Numbered from the stretch's first letter, positions 1 to 8,695 are shown. The stretch: DNA of 64,000 bases from DATCLS01 sp035296625 (GCA_035296625.1 DATHAO010000059.1:62001-126000), one strand, 5' to 3'. The notes: a model not told the origin generated them from the letters alone. Numbers and translations are program-made.

Positions 1-374
1 CCCACGACCTCGTCGCCGCCGGGGTGAAGCCCGTCGCCACGGCAGAGGACCTCTCCGCCGCCCGCCGCCAGATCGACGACATCCGGGTCGACCCGGCCGT
101 GCTGGGCTACATCGTCGCCATCACCCGGGCCACCCGGCTGGCGCCGTCGGTCACGCTCGGCGTGTCCCCCCGTGGGGCGGCCATGGTTCTGCATGCGGCC
201 AAGGCCTGGGCCTGGCTGTCGGGCCGGCCGTACGTGACGCCCGACGAGGTCAAGGCCGTGATCAAGCCGTGCCTGCGCCACCGCATCGAGCTGCGACCCG
301 AGCTCGAGCTCGAGGGCACGACGATCGACGGCGTGCTCGATGGCGTGCTGGCGTCGGTCCCCGTGCCGCGCTGA
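1..374 (+). CDS. MoxR-type AAA+ ATPase, C-terminal part (5' truncated by window edge)
   Basis: Only the C-terminal ~123 residues are present; the reading frame is already open at base 3 and runs to a TGA at 372-374. The visible part is the helical lid of a MoxR ATPase, with the family signature LGVSPRGAAMVLHAAKAWAW followed by the Y-V-T-P-D-E-V motif that ends these proteins. MoxR ATPases act as chaperones or maturation factors for metal-binding or VWA-domain proteins and are typically paired with a DUF58 gene. Here the DUF58 start codon lies only 3 nt downstream, so the two are almost certainly co-transcribed. The Walker motifs lie outside the window. Family assignment is confident; the substrate is unknown. 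Confidence 0.9.
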   Translation, partial: HDLVAAGVKPVATAEDLSAARRQIDDIRVDPAVLGYIVAITRATRLAPSVTLGVSPRGAAMVLHAAKAWAWLSGRPYVTPDEVKAVIKPCLRHRIELRPELELEGTTIDGVLDGVLASVPVPR

Positions 375-377
375 GTC

Positions 378-1688
378 GTGGTTCCGGTCCCCACAGTCCG
401 CCTTGCGCTGCTGGCGCTCGTTGCTTCCGTCGTCGTCCTGTTCCCGCCTGGCGGGAGCTGGTGGTGGCTGCTGGCGGTCGACGGCGTGATCCTGGCGGTG
501 GCGCTGGCCGACGCCTGGGCGGCGCCAGCGCCCCGGACCCTGCCGGTCTCCCGGTCCCTGCCGCCGGCGGTCACGCTCGGAACCGAGGCCGAGGTGGGCT
601 GGACGCTGCGCAACCCCACCCGCCGGGCCCTGCGCGTGGCGCTCGCCGACGAGCTGGCCCCGTCCCTACGGGCCACGACCCGCCGCGCCGGGGGGCGGGT
701 GCCGGCTGGCGGGACGCTCAGGGCCACGGCGGCGGTCCGCCCGGCGCGCCGCGGGCGGTTCATGCCCACGGCGCTGACCGTGCGGGTCGAGGGACCGGCC
801 GGCCTGGCGGCCCGCCAGTCCACGCTCACCGTCCCCGGGTCGCTCCGCGTGTACCCGTCGTTCCGGTCGAAGGAGGAGGCCGAGCTGCGCATCCGCAAGG
901 CGCGCATCCTCGAGGTCGGGCTGCGGTCGGCCCAGGGGCGGGGCGGGGGCACGGAGTTCGACCAGCTGCGCGAGTACTCGGTCGACGACGAGTTCCGCCG
1001 GGTCGACTGGGCCGCCACCGCTCGGACGGGCAAGCCGATCGTGCGGACCTACCGGGCCGAGCGCAACCAGACCGTGCTGGTCATGTTGGACAACGGCCGC
1101 ACGATGGCGGGGCGGGTCGACGGCGTGCCCCGGGTCGAGCACGCCATGGATGCGGTCATGATGCTCACGGCCGTGGCGACGGGGCTCGGGGACCGGTGCG
1201 GGGTCGTGGCCTTCGACCGCGAGGTGCGGGTCGCGGTGCCGCCGGCCAGCGCCCGGACCCAGCTCGGTCGGGTGATCGAGGCGCTCTACGACCTGGAGCC
1301 GGCGCTGATCGAGAGCGACTACGCGGGCGCCTTCACCGAAACGCTCGCCCGGTTCCGCCGGAGAACGCTGCTCGTCGTGCTCACCGACCTCGTCGGCCCG
1401 TCGGTCGAGGAGTGGCTGGTGCCGGCCCTGCCGCTCGTGCTCCGCGACCACGTGGTGGTCGTGGCCGGCGTGCGCGACCCGGATGTGGTCCGCTGGTCGT
1501 CGGCTCCCGCCGCCGATTCGTCGGCCACGTACCGCCGGGCCGCCGCCGTCTCCGCTCTCGACGAGCGTCGCCGCACGGTGGCCCGCCTCCGCGGCCTCGG
1601 GGCGACGGTGATCGACGCCGCGCCGGGCACCCTCGCCCCGGCCCTCGCCGACACCTACCTGCGCGTCAAGGCCACCGGCACGCTCTGA
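378..1688 (+). CDS. DUF58 domain protein (MoxR partner)
   Basis: A 436-residue protein starting with GTG 3 nt after the moxR stop. Two hydrophobic stretches sit in the first ~45 residues. The DUF58 core follows around residue 200 with REYSVDDEFRRVDWAATART, then a VWA-like segment VLVMLDNGRTM that resembles a MIDAS-type fold. DUF58 proteins are membrane-anchored partners of MoxR ATPases, and their precise biochemical role is poorly defined. Tight linkage to moxR, followed by SpoIIM and RDD genes, is a recurrent cluster in actinobacteria. It is probably translated by coupling to moxR, because no separate promoter space exists. Confidence 0.9.
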   Translation: MVPVPTVRLALLALVASVVVLFPPGGSWWWLLAVDGVILAVALADAWAAPAPRTLPVSRSLPPAVTLGTEAEVGWTLRNPTRRALRVALADELAPSLRATTRRAGGRVPAGGTLRATAAVRPARRGRFMPTALTVRVEGPAGLAARQSTLTVPGSLRVYPSFRSKEEAELRIRKARILEVGLRSAQGRGGGTEFDQLREYSVDDEFRRVDWAATARTGKPIVRTYRAERNQTVLVMLDNGRTMAGRVDGVPRVEHAMDAVMMLTAVATGLGDRCGVVAFDREVRVAVPPASARTQLGRVIEALYDLEPALIESDYAGAFTETLARFRRRTLLVVLTDLVGPSVEEWLVPALPLVLRDHVVVVAGVRDPDVVRWSSAPAADSSATYRRAAAVSALDERRRTVARLRGLGATVIDAAPGTLAPALADTYLRVKATGTL

Positions 1689-1781
1689 CCCCGTCCCGTC
1701 CACCGGTCATCGAACCGGCGTCGTCCCGGCCCGCGAAGCGGTCTCCGATGACGCCGGTTCGCACGGGGCGACGCCGGCGGG

Positions 1782-2819
1782 TCAGCGGGACCAGGCGCGC
1801 TCGCGGGCCGTGGCGAGCTCGTCCCAGCCGCGATCCAGCTCGCCGAGCGACCCCGTGACGCCCCGGGCGGTCGCGGCGCGGCCCTGGACGACCACCCAGG
1901 CGACGAACGCCGCCCAGGCGGCGAACCCGATGGCGAGGCGCAGCGGCGTCGACACGCCTCTCCCCGTCACGAACCCCTCGATCAGGCCGGCGACCACGAA
2001 CGCGAGCGCCAAGCCGAGGGCGATGACCGCGCAGCGCCGGGCCTCCTCGCCCACGGCCCTGGCCCGGGTGCGGTCACCGGGTGCGACGAGGCTCCACCCC
2101 AGCCGCAGCCCGGCCGCGCCGGCCACCACGACGGCGGACAGCTCGAGGAGCCCGTGGGGCAGGATCAGCCCGAAGAACTTGCCCAGCTCGCCGGCATCGG
2201 CGAACAGACCGGCCGCCATGCCGACCGCGGCGCCGTTGTAGACGAGCAGGGCGGCCGACGGGAGGCAGGCGATGATGCCGCCGGCGAAGGCCAGCAGCGA
2301 GACCTGGATGTTGTTGACCGTGACCTCGCTGGCGAAGTCCGCGGCCGGCTGCGAAGAGTAGTACGACTCGAAGTTCTCCTCGAGGTACGCCTCGCGCACC
2401 GCCTCGGGAGCCGAGGCGTCGACGGCCGCGTCACTGGACGCCAGCCAGGCCCCCATGGCGATCGCCGGCACGAGCAGCAGGGCGGCGCTGGCGGCCACGA
2501 ACCGACCGCTCTGGTAGACGGCCGCCGGGAAGCGCCACACGAAGAAGTCGGCGAGCGCCCCGAGCGTGCGGGGCCGGCCGCCGCCGTAGATCACGCCGTT
2601 CGCCCGGCCCACCAGGCGCGTCAGGCGGCCGGTCAGCGCCGGATCGCGGTACGCGCTGCGGGCGTGGGACAGGTGCGACGAGACCCGCTGGTACAGGCCG
2701 ACCAGCTCGTCGACCTCGGCCGGCGCCAGGCCGCGCAGGCCCCGCCCGGATCGCGTCGCGAGCTCGTCCAGCCGGTCCCACGCCGGCGCGTTGCGCGCGA
2801 TGAAGCGGTCGATGTCCAC
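1782..2819 (-). CDS. Stage II sporulation protein M (SpoIIM) family membrane protein
   Basis: A 345-residue protein transcribed leftward. It begins VDIDRFIARNAPAWDRLDEL, the usual N-terminus of the actinobacterial SpoIIM/DUF95 family, so GTG at 2819 was chosen over an in-frame GTG at 2831. The second half has about five hydrophobic helices with the family segment LPHGLLELSAVVVAGAAGL. In Bacillus, SpoIIM is part of a peptidoglycan-hydrolase complex during engulfment. In non-sporulating actinobacteria the role is unknown, but the gene habitually sits beside RDD, moxR and DUF58, as here. It is divergent from the RDD gene, with 108 bp between the two starts. Confidence 0.88.
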   Translation of the reverse strand: MDIDRFIARNAPAWDRLDELATRSGRGLRGLAPAEVDELVGLYQRVSSHLSHARSAYRDPALTGRLTRLVGRANGVIYGGGRPRTLGALADFFVWRFPAAVYQSGRFVAASAALLLVPAIAMGAWLASSDAAVDASAPEAVREAYLEENFESYYSSQPAADFASEVTVNNIQVSLLAFAGGIIACLPSAALLVYNGAAVGMAAGLFADAGELGKFFGLILPHGLLELSAVVVAGAAGLRLGWSLVAPGDRTRARAVGEEARRCAVIALGLALAFVVAGLIEGFVTGRGVSTPLRLAIGFAAWAAFVAWVVVQGRAATARGVTGSLGELDRGWDELATARERAWSR

Positions 2820-2915
2820 GGCGCGGCGCACGGTAGCTCCGCCGACCGGCCGCCCGGGGCCGGCCGCCCGGTACCGGTGGTGCCGGGCCGTCGGTCGCCG
2901 CGGCGGGCGCTCCAC

Positions 2916-2921
2916 TACCGT
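2916..2921 (+). promoter_or_regulatory. -10 box of a probable leaderless transcript (RDD gene)
   Basis: TACCGT lies exactly 6 nt before the GTG start at 2928. That spacing places the transcription start at or next to the start codon, and no ribosome-binding site is visible. On the opposite strand ACGGTA at 2830-2835 gives a TACCGT for the divergent SpoIIM gene, 10 nt from its GTG. Confidence 0.55.
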
Positions 2922-2927
2922 GCCGCC

Positions 2928-3782
2928 GTGGCCGAGCCCATCATCACGCCGGAGGCGGTGGTCCTCGACTTCGACCGGGCGGGTGTCGCCTCGCGGACCC
3001 TGGCCATGGCGGTCGACGGCTTGGCGCTGCTGGTCATGTGGCTGCTGCTCGTGTTGTCCATCGGGCTCGTCGCCGGCGTCGGCGGGGTCGTCGGCGCGCT
3101 GTACTACGTGCTGTTCAGCGCTGCCCTGCTGTTCGCCTGGTTCGTGGGGTTCGAGACGCTGTGGCACGGGCGCACGCCCGGCAAGGCGGCGCTCGGCCTA
3201 CGGGTCGTGAGCGCCGACGGCACCCCCGAGCGCTTCCAGCAGGCGTTCCTGCGGGCAACGGTCGGTCTCGTCGACTTCCTCCTCATCCCCGTCGGGTGCA
3301 TCGCCGTGCTGTCGGTGCTCGTCTCGCCCCGCGACCAGCGCCTCGGGGATCTGGCAGCCGGCACGCTCGTGGTCCGGGAGCGCTCGGCCCGGTCGTTCGT
3401 GGCGCCGGCCGTGTTTCCGCCGCCGTCGGGCTATGAGCGGTACGCGGCCACTCTCGACGTGGGCGCGCTCGACGCCGAGGGCTACGAGGTCATCCGCTCG
3501 TTCCTGCTGCGCACGGCCGAGCTCGCGCCCCACGCCCGTGACCACCTCGCCGTCCGCCTCGCCAACCCGCTGGCGCTGCGCATGCACCACACGCCCCCGC
3601 AGTTCCTGCACCCCCAGGCGTTTCTGCTGTGCGTGGCGTCGGCCTGGCAGCAGGCCCACGGCATGGTGCCCACGCCGTGGGGCGCTCCGGTGCCGCCCGG
3701 GCCGCCGCCCCCGCCACCGCCGCCGCCCCCGATGGTGGCGCCGAGGCCGCCCGGCCCCCCGCCGGCACCGCGACCGTACTGA
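2928..3782 (+). CDS. RDD family membrane protein with proline-rich tail
   Basis: A 284-residue protein starting at GTG 2928. The RDD domain spans roughly residues 15-150: hydrophobic helices with R-D residues near GVASRTLAMAVDG, the conserved loop GKAALGLRVVSADGT and the closing DQRLGDLAAGTLVV. Residues ~150-245 form a soluble region. The last ~35 residues are almost only Pro, Gly and Ala, with a run of ten prolines. RDD proteins are small membrane proteins proposed to act in transport. The divergent SpoIIM gene and the nearby moxR/DUF58 pair form the usual neighbourhood. The polyproline tail may serve as an SH3-like or cell-wall-proximal tether, which is inference only. Confidence 0.88.
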   Translation: MAEPIITPEAVVLDFDRAGVASRTLAMAVDGLALLVMWLLLVLSIGLVAGVGGVVGALYYVLFSAALLFAWFVGFETLWHGRTPGKAALGLRVVSADGTPERFQQAFLRATVGLVDFLLIPVGCIAVLSVLVSPRDQRLGDLAAGTLVVRERSARSFVAPAVFPPPSGYERYAATLDVGALDAEGYEVIRSFLLRTAELAPHARDHLAVRLANPLALRMHHTPPQFLHPQAFLLCVASAWQQAHGMVPTPWGAPVPPGPPPPPPPPPPMVAPRPPGPPPAPRPY

Positions 3783-3908
3783 CGGCCGCCAACGTCCGTT
3801 CGCGGTCCCCCGGCCGTCGGCCCCGGGCCGCGCGCCGTGGCCGTCCCCCCGGCCGCCGTCCCCTGCCGCCCGGGCGGCATCCGCCCGCCGGGCTGCGACA
3901 CTGGGCCG

Positions 3909-5072
3909 GTGGCGGTTCCCCTGACCTACCTCGACCACGCGGCTACGACCGCCCTGCGGCCCGAGGCCCGCGAGGCCATGCTCGAGTGGCTGGGCGGGCG
4001 CTTCGGCAACCCGTCCGGCGCCCACCCGGTGGCCCGCGCCGCCCGGCGGGCGGTGGACGAGGCCCGCGACGTGGTCGGCGGGGTGCTCGGGTGCCGGCCG
4101 AACGAGGTCGTGTTCACGAGCGGGGGCACCGAGGCCGACAACCTGGCCGTTCGCGGCGTGCACGCCGCCCGGCCCGGGCCGGTGCTGTGCAGCGCCATCG
4201 AGCACGAGGCTGTGCTGGCGCCGGTCGCCCAGGTCGGCGGCTCCACCGTGCCGGTCGAGCCCACCGGCCGGATCGACCTCGCGGCGCTGACCGACGCGCT
4301 CGCCGCCGCCGCGGGGACGACGCTCGTGTCCGTCATGGCGGCGAACAACGAGATCGGCGTCGTCCAGCCGATCCCCGACGTGGTCGAGGCGGTCCGACAC
4401 GCCGCCCCCGACGCAACCGTGCACACCGACGCCGTGCAGGCGGCCCCGTGGCTCGACGTGGCTGCCCTGGCGGCCGGCGTCGACCTCGTGGCGGTCAGTG
4501 CCCACAAGTTCGGCGGCCCCCAAGGCGTGGGCGCCCTCGTCGTGCGCAGGGGCACTCCGCTGCACGCGCAGGCACTCGGGGGCGGCCAAGAGCGCGAGCT
4601 GCGCAGCGGCACCCACAACGTCGCCGGCATCGCCGGCATGGCCGCCGCGCTGACCGCCGCCGCACGCGATCGTGCCGCGACGGCCGCCCGCGTGTCCCGC
4701 CTGCGCGACCGGTTGGCCGACGGCCTGCTCGCCGCCGTGCCGGGGGCGATCGAGACCGGCGTCAGCGGCGTGGCGGGCGGCGACCGGCGGCACCGCCTGC
4801 CCGGCACCGTCCACCTGTGCCTGCCGGACGTCGAGAGCGAGGCGCTCCTGTTCCTGCTCGAGGCCGACGGCGTTTGCGCCTCGGCCGCCTCCGCCTGCGC
4901 CAGCGGGGCCCAGCAGGCGTCCCACGTGCTGGCCGCGCTCGGCGTGCCGCCCGAGCGGGCCACGGGCGCCCTGCGCCTCACGCTCGGCTGGACCTCGACC
5001 GACGCCGACGTCGACGCCGCGCTGACCGCCGTCCCGGCCGCCGTGGCCCGCCTCCAGGGGGTGCCGGCGTGA
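3909..5072 (+). CDS. Cysteine desulfurase (NifS/IscS family)
   Basis: A 387-residue class V PLP enzyme that takes sulfur from L-cysteine as a persulfide. The N-terminus is the diagnostic YLDHAATTALRPEA. The PLP lysine is K200 in VSAHKFGGPQG, and the mobile-loop catalytic cysteine is C330 in SACASG. GTG 3909 is chosen because homologues start just before the YLDHAATT motif; a GACACT hexamer lies 6 nt upstream. The gene directly precedes mnmA, which uses the persulfide sulfur for tRNA 2-thiouridine, so supply to MnmA is the likely main role. Fe-S assembly or other thiolation pathways are also possible. The 3' end lies within a 38-bp duplication described separately. Confidence 0.95.
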   Translation: MAVPLTYLDHAATTALRPEAREAMLEWLGGRFGNPSGAHPVARAARRAVDEARDVVGGVLGCRPNEVVFTSGGTEADNLAVRGVHAARPGPVLCSAIEHEAVLAPVAQVGGSTVPVEPTGRIDLAALTDALAAAAGTTLVSVMAANNEIGVVQPIPDVVEAVRHAAPDATVHTDAVQAAPWLDVAALAAGVDLVAVSAHKFGGPQGVGALVVRRGTPLHAQALGGGQERELRSGTHNVAGIAGMAAALTAAARDRAATAARVSRLRDRLADGLLAAVPGAIETGVSGVAGGDRRHRLPGTVHLCLPDVESEALLFLLEADGVCASAASACASGAQQASHVLAALGVPPERATGALRLTLGWTSTDADVDAALTAVPAAVARLQGVPA

Positions 5073-5118
5073 GGGCGCTCGTCGCCCGCCTCGGTGGGGT
5101 GCCGGCGTGAGGGTGCTC
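5043..5118 (+). repeat. Imperfect 38-bp tandem duplication spanning the nifS/mnmA junction
   Basis: Bases 5043-5080 and 5081-5118 are near-identical copies with 6 differences by eye. Each copy carries GTGCCGGCGTGAGGG, the overlap of a stop codon with a GTG start. Copy 1 holds the true nifS stop and copy 2 the true mnmA start. The sequence between them reads as a 13-codon ORF. Confidence 0.85.
5069..5110 (+). CDS. 13-codon minicistron between cysteine desulfurase and mnmA (duplication product)
   Basis: GTG at 5069 overlaps the nifS stop as GTGA, and the ORF VRALVARLGGVPA ends in a TGA at 5108-5110 that overlaps the mnmA GTG as a second GTGA. Its first residues mimic the MnmA N-terminus (VRVLVA) and its last residues the NifS C-terminus (GVPA), because it arose from the local duplication. 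If ribosomes re-initiate at GTGA junctions, they must pass through this minicistron to reach mnmA. There is no evidence that the peptide itself has a function. Confidence 0.45.
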   Translation: MRALVARLGGVPA

Positions 5119-6153
5119 GTGGCGATGTCGGGCGGCGTCGACTCGTCGGTGGCGGCCGCCCGCCTGCTCGACGCCGGCCACGAGGTGGTGGGCGTGACGA
5201 TGAAGCTGTGGGGTGGCGAGTCCGACACCGGCTGCTGCTCGGTGAGCGACGTCGACGACGCCCGGCGGGTGGCCCAGCAGCTCGGCATCGCCCACCACGT
5301 GTGGTCCTTCACCGACGACTTTGAGCGCCACGTCGTCGAGCCCTACGTCGAGGCCCATCGCACCGGGCGCACGCCGAACCCGTGCATCGAGTGCAACCGC
5401 CACCTCAAGTTCGACCGGCTGCTGCGCCGGGTCGAGGCCGTGGGCTACGACGCGGTGGCCACCGGCCACCACGCCCGCGTGGTCGAGCGGCCCGACGCCA
5501 CCCGGCGCCTGGCCCGGGGGGCCGACACCGCCAAGGACCAGAGCTACGTGCTCTACGTCCTCGGCCAGGAAGAGTTGGCCCGCACGCTGCTCCCGGTCGG
5601 CGACATCACGAAGGACGAGGTGCGGGCCGAAGCCGTCCGCCGGGGCCTGCGCACGGCCGACAAGCCCGACAGCCAGGACGTCTGCTTCGTCACGGCGTCG
5701 CGGGGCCGCGCCGACTTCCTCGGGCGGCGCATGGCGCTGCACCCCGGGCGCATCGTCGACGGGACCGACGAGGTCGGCCGCGTCGACGCCGTCGAGCTGG
5801 TCACGATCGGGCAGCGCCGGGGGCTCGGCATGGCGGGCGCCGGCAGCCCCCGCTACGTGGTGGACGTGGACGTGCCGAGCGCGACGGTGCGGGTGGGCGG
5901 CGCGGCGGACCTGCTTGCCACCAGGGTGGACCTGACCGACGTCGTGTGGGCCGCCGGCCCGGTCGCCGGGCCCGTCGCCGCCCAGTGCAGTGCCCACGGC
6001 ACGCCCCGGGCGGCCAACGTCGCCCCGGCGGCCGGGTCGGGGGCGACCGCCGCTGTGATTTTCGCCGAGCCCGGGCGGCGGGTGGCCGTCGGCCAGTCCG
6101 TCGTGCTGTACCAGCGTGACGAGGTCGTGGGCGGCGGCATCGCCGCTCGGTGA
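5107..6153 (+). CDS. mnmA: tRNA-specific 2-thiouridylase MnmA (TrmU)
   Basis: A 348-residue enzyme that makes 2-thiouridine at the wobble position (U34) of Lys, Glu and Gln tRNAs, using ATP and sulfur relayed from a cysteine desulfurase. The PP-loop SGGVDSS is at residues 9-15. The two catalytic cysteines are visible as C93 in NPCIECN and C193 in SQDVCFV. The conserved ATGHHARV and DQSYVLY segments are present, and the protein ends with the small beta-barrel domain. The start is GTG 5107, chosen because VRVLVAMSGG matches the family N-terminus; it overlaps the upstream minicistron stop. The preceding desulfurase is the expected sulfur donor. Confidence 0.96.
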   Translation: MRVLVAMSGGVDSSVAAARLLDAGHEVVGVTMKLWGGESDTGCCSVSDVDDARRVAQQLGIAHHVWSFTDDFERHVVEPYVEAHRTGRTPNPCIECNRHLKFDRLLRRVEAVGYDAVATGHHARVVERPDATRRLARGADTAKDQSYVLYVLGQEELARTLLPVGDITKDEVRAEAVRRGLRTADKPDSQDVCFVTASRGRADFLGRRMALHPGRIVDGTDEVGRVDAVELVTIGQRRGLGMAGAGSPRYVVDVDVPSATVRVGGAADLLATRVDLTDVVWAAGPVAGPVAAQCSAHGTPRAANVAPAAGSGATAAVIFAEPGRRVAVGQSVVLYQRDEVVGGGIAAR

Positions 6154-6163
6154 CGAACGTCAC
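6150..6163. promoter_or_regulatory. 14-bp palindrome, candidate TetR operator for the exporter operon
   Basis: GTGACG-AA-CGTCAC is a perfect dyad with 6-bp arms. It overlaps the mnmA stop codon and lies ~105 bp before the MFS exporter. The exporter operon encodes its own TetR regulator, and such regulators usually bind a dyad at their own promoter. Downstream, CGTTCCG recurs at 6173-6179 and 6189-6195 (16-bp spacing), a second candidate element. Confidence 0.4.
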
Positions 6164-6267
6164 GGACTGAATCGTTCCGAAACTGTTGCGTTCCGTAAAG
6201 AGGGCGTGCAGTCTGGCGGAGGTGCCATCGGCGATGGCCGGCGCACGGTTCGGAAGGAGGTGGCGTC

Positions 6268-7995
6268 GTGATCGCCACAGAGACGGTCTCCGACGATCGG
6301 GTCCACGCACGGCGCTGGATCGTGCTGGGGGTGATGTGCCTCAGCCTGCTGCTGATCGTGGTCGACAACACGATCGTGAACGTGGCCATCCCCACGCTCC
6401 AGCGCGAGCTCGATGCCTCGACCAGCCAACTCCAGTGGGTGGTCGACTCCTACATCCTGGTCTTCGCCGGCCTGCTGCTCACGATGGGCTCGCTCGGCGA
6501 CCGGTTCGGCCGGCGGGGCGCCCTCGCCATCGGCCTGTCGATCATCGGCGTCGCCTCGATCGCCTCGGCCTTCGCAGGCTCGGCCGACCAGCTCATCGGC
6601 ATCCGCGCCGTCATGGGCATCGGCGGCGCGCTCGTCATGCCGGCCACGCTGTCGATCATCACGAACGTCTTCACCGACCGTCGGGAGCGGGCCCAGGCCA
6701 TCGCCATCTGGGCGGCGTCGGCCGGCATGGCCGTGGCCATCGGTCCGGTCACCGGCGGCTGGCTGCTCGAGCACTTCTGGTGGGGATCGGTGTTCCTCGT
6801 GAACGTGCCGGTCGTGGTCGTCGCCCTCGTGCTCGGCCAGCTGTTCGTCCCCACCTCGCGCGACCCCTCCGCCCCGCCGATCGACGTGCCCGGCGCGCTG
6901 CTGTCCATCACCGGTCTCGTGGCGCTCGTCTGGGCGATCATCGAGGGGCCGAACGGCTGGACCGAGCCCAGCGTGCTCGGGGGCTTCGCCATCGCCGCCG
7001 TCCTGCTCGGCGCGTTCGTGCTGTGGGAGCGGCACACCTCCACGCCGATGCTCGACATGGCGTTCTTCAAGAACCGGCGCTTCAGCGCGGCCTCCGGGGC
7101 GATCATGCTCACGTTCTTCGCGATGTTCGGCGCGCTGTTCCTGCTCACGCAGTTCCTGCAGTCGGTGTTGGGCTACACGGCGTTCGAGGCCGGCGTGCGG
7201 CTGATCCCGATGGCCGCGGTCCAGATAGTCGTGGCCCCGCTCAGCGCCAAGGTCGTCGAGCGGGTCGGCTCGAAGATCGTCGTGGCGGTCGGCCTGCTCA
7301 CCGCCGCCCTCGGCCTCGTGCTGGCCAGCCGCCTGACCGTGGGCGCCTCCTACGGCGAGGTGGTGATCCCCCTGCTGGTGCTGGCCGCGGGCCTGGCGCT
7401 CGTCATGCCGTCCGCCACCGAGTCGATCATGGGCTCGCTGCCGCCGGCCAAGGCCGGCGTCGGCTCGGCCGTCAACGACACCACACGCGAGCTCGGCGGC
7501 GCCCTCGGCGTGGCCATCCTCGGCTCGGTGATGAGCTCGAGCTACAGGCCCGAGGTGAGCGACGCCGTGGCGAACGCCCCGCTGCCGGCCGACGCTCGCG
7601 ACGCCATCGTCGACCAGCTCGGCGCCGCGGTGCAGGTCGCCGAGCGCATCGGCGGCGAGCCGGGGCGGCTGTTGAACGACGTGGCGGCCCGGGCGTTCAC
7701 CGACGGCATGGGCACGGCGTTCCTCATCGGGGCCGCCGCCCTGGCGCTCGGGGCCGTCATCGTCGGCCTGTTCCTGCCCGCCCGGGCGCACGACCACGAG
7801 GGCTGGGCCGCCGTCGGTCCGACGGGCGACGGCGCCGGCGAGCGCGCCGACGGCGCGGCCGACCGGGCCCACGGTGCGGGAGTCGACGCCGAGGTCGCCG
7901 CGGCGGAGCGGGTCGTCCCGCCGGCGCAGCCCAACGGTGCCGAGGTGCCCGCACGGGCCCTGGCATCGTCCGACCCGGCCGTGCCCGAGAGGTGA
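6268..7995 (+). CDS. MFS drug/H+ antiporter, DHA2 (EmrB/QacA) family, 14 TM
   Basis: A 575-residue polytopic membrane protein starting at GTG 6268 behind a strong GGAAGGAGG ribosome-binding site. The first helix carries the DHA2 motif LLIVVDNTIVNVAIPTL, and the loop after helix 2 has motif A as GSLGDRFGRRGAL. Fourteen hydrophobic helices fit the QacA/EmrB class, which exports amphipathic drugs, dyes or antibiotics using the proton gradient. A ~75-residue Ala/Glu-rich hydrophilic tail follows the last helix. The stop codon overlaps the start of a TetR gene, the usual arrangement for a self-regulated efflux pump. The substrate cannot be read from sequence. Confidence 0.93.
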   Translation: MIATETVSDDRVHARRWIVLGVMCLSLLLIVVDNTIVNVAIPTLQRELDASTSQLQWVVDSYILVFAGLLLTMGSLGDRFGRRGALAIGLSIIGVASIASAFAGSADQLIGIRAVMGIGGALVMPATLSIITNVFTDRRERAQAIAIWAASAGMAVAIGPVTGGWLLEHFWWGSVFLVNVPVVVVALVLGQLFVPTSRDPSAPPIDVPGALLSITGLVALVWAIIEGPNGWTEPSVLGGFAIAAVLLGAFVLWERHTSTPMLDMAFFKNRRFSAASGAIMLTFFAMFGALFLLTQFLQSVLGYTAFEAGVRLIPMAAVQIVVAPLSAKVVERVGSKIVVAVGLLTAALGLVLASRLTVGASYGEVVIPLLVLAAGLALVMPSATESIMGSLPPAKAGVGSAVNDTTRELGGALGVAILGSVMSSSYRPEVSDAVANAPLPADARDAIVDQLGAAVQVAERIGGEPGRLLNDVAARAFTDGMGTAFLIGAAALALGAVIVGLFLPARAHDHEGWAAVGPTGDGAGERADGAADRAHGAGVDAEVAAAERVVPPAQPNGAEVPARALASSDPAVPER

Positions 7996-8642
7996 CTCCG
8001 GGCGTTCACACGACCGGCGAGGGTGCCACCCTCGCCCGCGGGCCCGGGCGTCCCCGCGACGCCCGGGCCGGCGTTGCGATCCTCGAGGCGGCGGCCCGGG
8101 TGCTGGCCGCGGTCGGGCCGCAGGGGTTCACGGTCGACGCGGTGGCCGCGAGCGCGGGGGTGGGCAAGGCGACGATCTACCGCCGGTGGCCGACCCGGGC
8201 CACGCTCCTGCTGGAGGCGGCGAGCCGGCTGGGCCTCGAGCTGACCGACCCGGACACGGGCTCGCTGCGCGACGACCTGGTCGAGCATCTGGTCGCGCTC
8301 GGCACGAAGCTGCGCACGACCCCGTCGGGGCCCATGCTGGCGGGCATCATCAGCGAGGCGGCCGTGAACGACGAGATGCGGCCCCACCTGCGCCGATGGG
8401 TCACCGAGCGGCGGGCGGTAGCGCAGGCCACCGTCGAGCGGGGCGTCGCGCGGGGCGAGCTGCCCGCCGGCACCGACGTCGGGCGCCTGCTCGACCTGCT
8501 CGGGGGCATGGTCTTCTTCCGGTTCCTGACGAACGGCCCGGCGGTCGAGCGCCCGGAGGTGGAGTGGCTGGTCGACACCGTCCTCGCCGGCGCCCGCTCG
8601 GCCGCGTCGGTTCCCGCGGACGGCAGCCCCGACCCGGCCTGA
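7992..8642 (+). CDS. TetR/AcrR family transcriptional regulator of the exporter
   Basis: A 216-residue protein whose GTG overlaps the exporter stop by 4 nt (GTGA). The N-terminal helix-turn-helix is clear: AILEAAARVLAAVGPQGFTVDAVAA, then AGVGKATIYRRWPTR at about residues 50-65. The C-terminal ligand domain resembles the TetR_C_11-like group (ASRLGLELTDPDTGSLRDDL). Translational coupling to the pump gene implies that it represses this operon and responds to a pump substrate. The 14-bp dyad at 6150 is a plausible operator. Confidence 0.9.
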   Translation: MTPGVHTTGEGATLARGPGRPRDARAGVAILEAAARVLAAVGPQGFTVDAVAASAGVGKATIYRRWPTRATLLLEAASRLGLELTDPDTGSLRDDLVEHLVALGTKLRTTPSGPMLAGIISEAAVNDEMRPHLRRWVTERRAVAQATVERGVARGELPAGTDVGRLLDLLGGMVFFRFLTNGPAVERPEVEWLVDTVLAGARSAASVPADGSPDPA

Positions 8643-8695
8643 GTTGCCCGTCCGTGGGCCCACGCCCGGGGACCGCCCGCCGCCGCGCCGCGACC

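Noticed and set aside
2819..2831. In-frame GTG at 2831 as the SpoIIM start
   Set aside because: It lies within the candidate promoter sequence and precedes the family N-terminus, so GTG 2819 is preferred.
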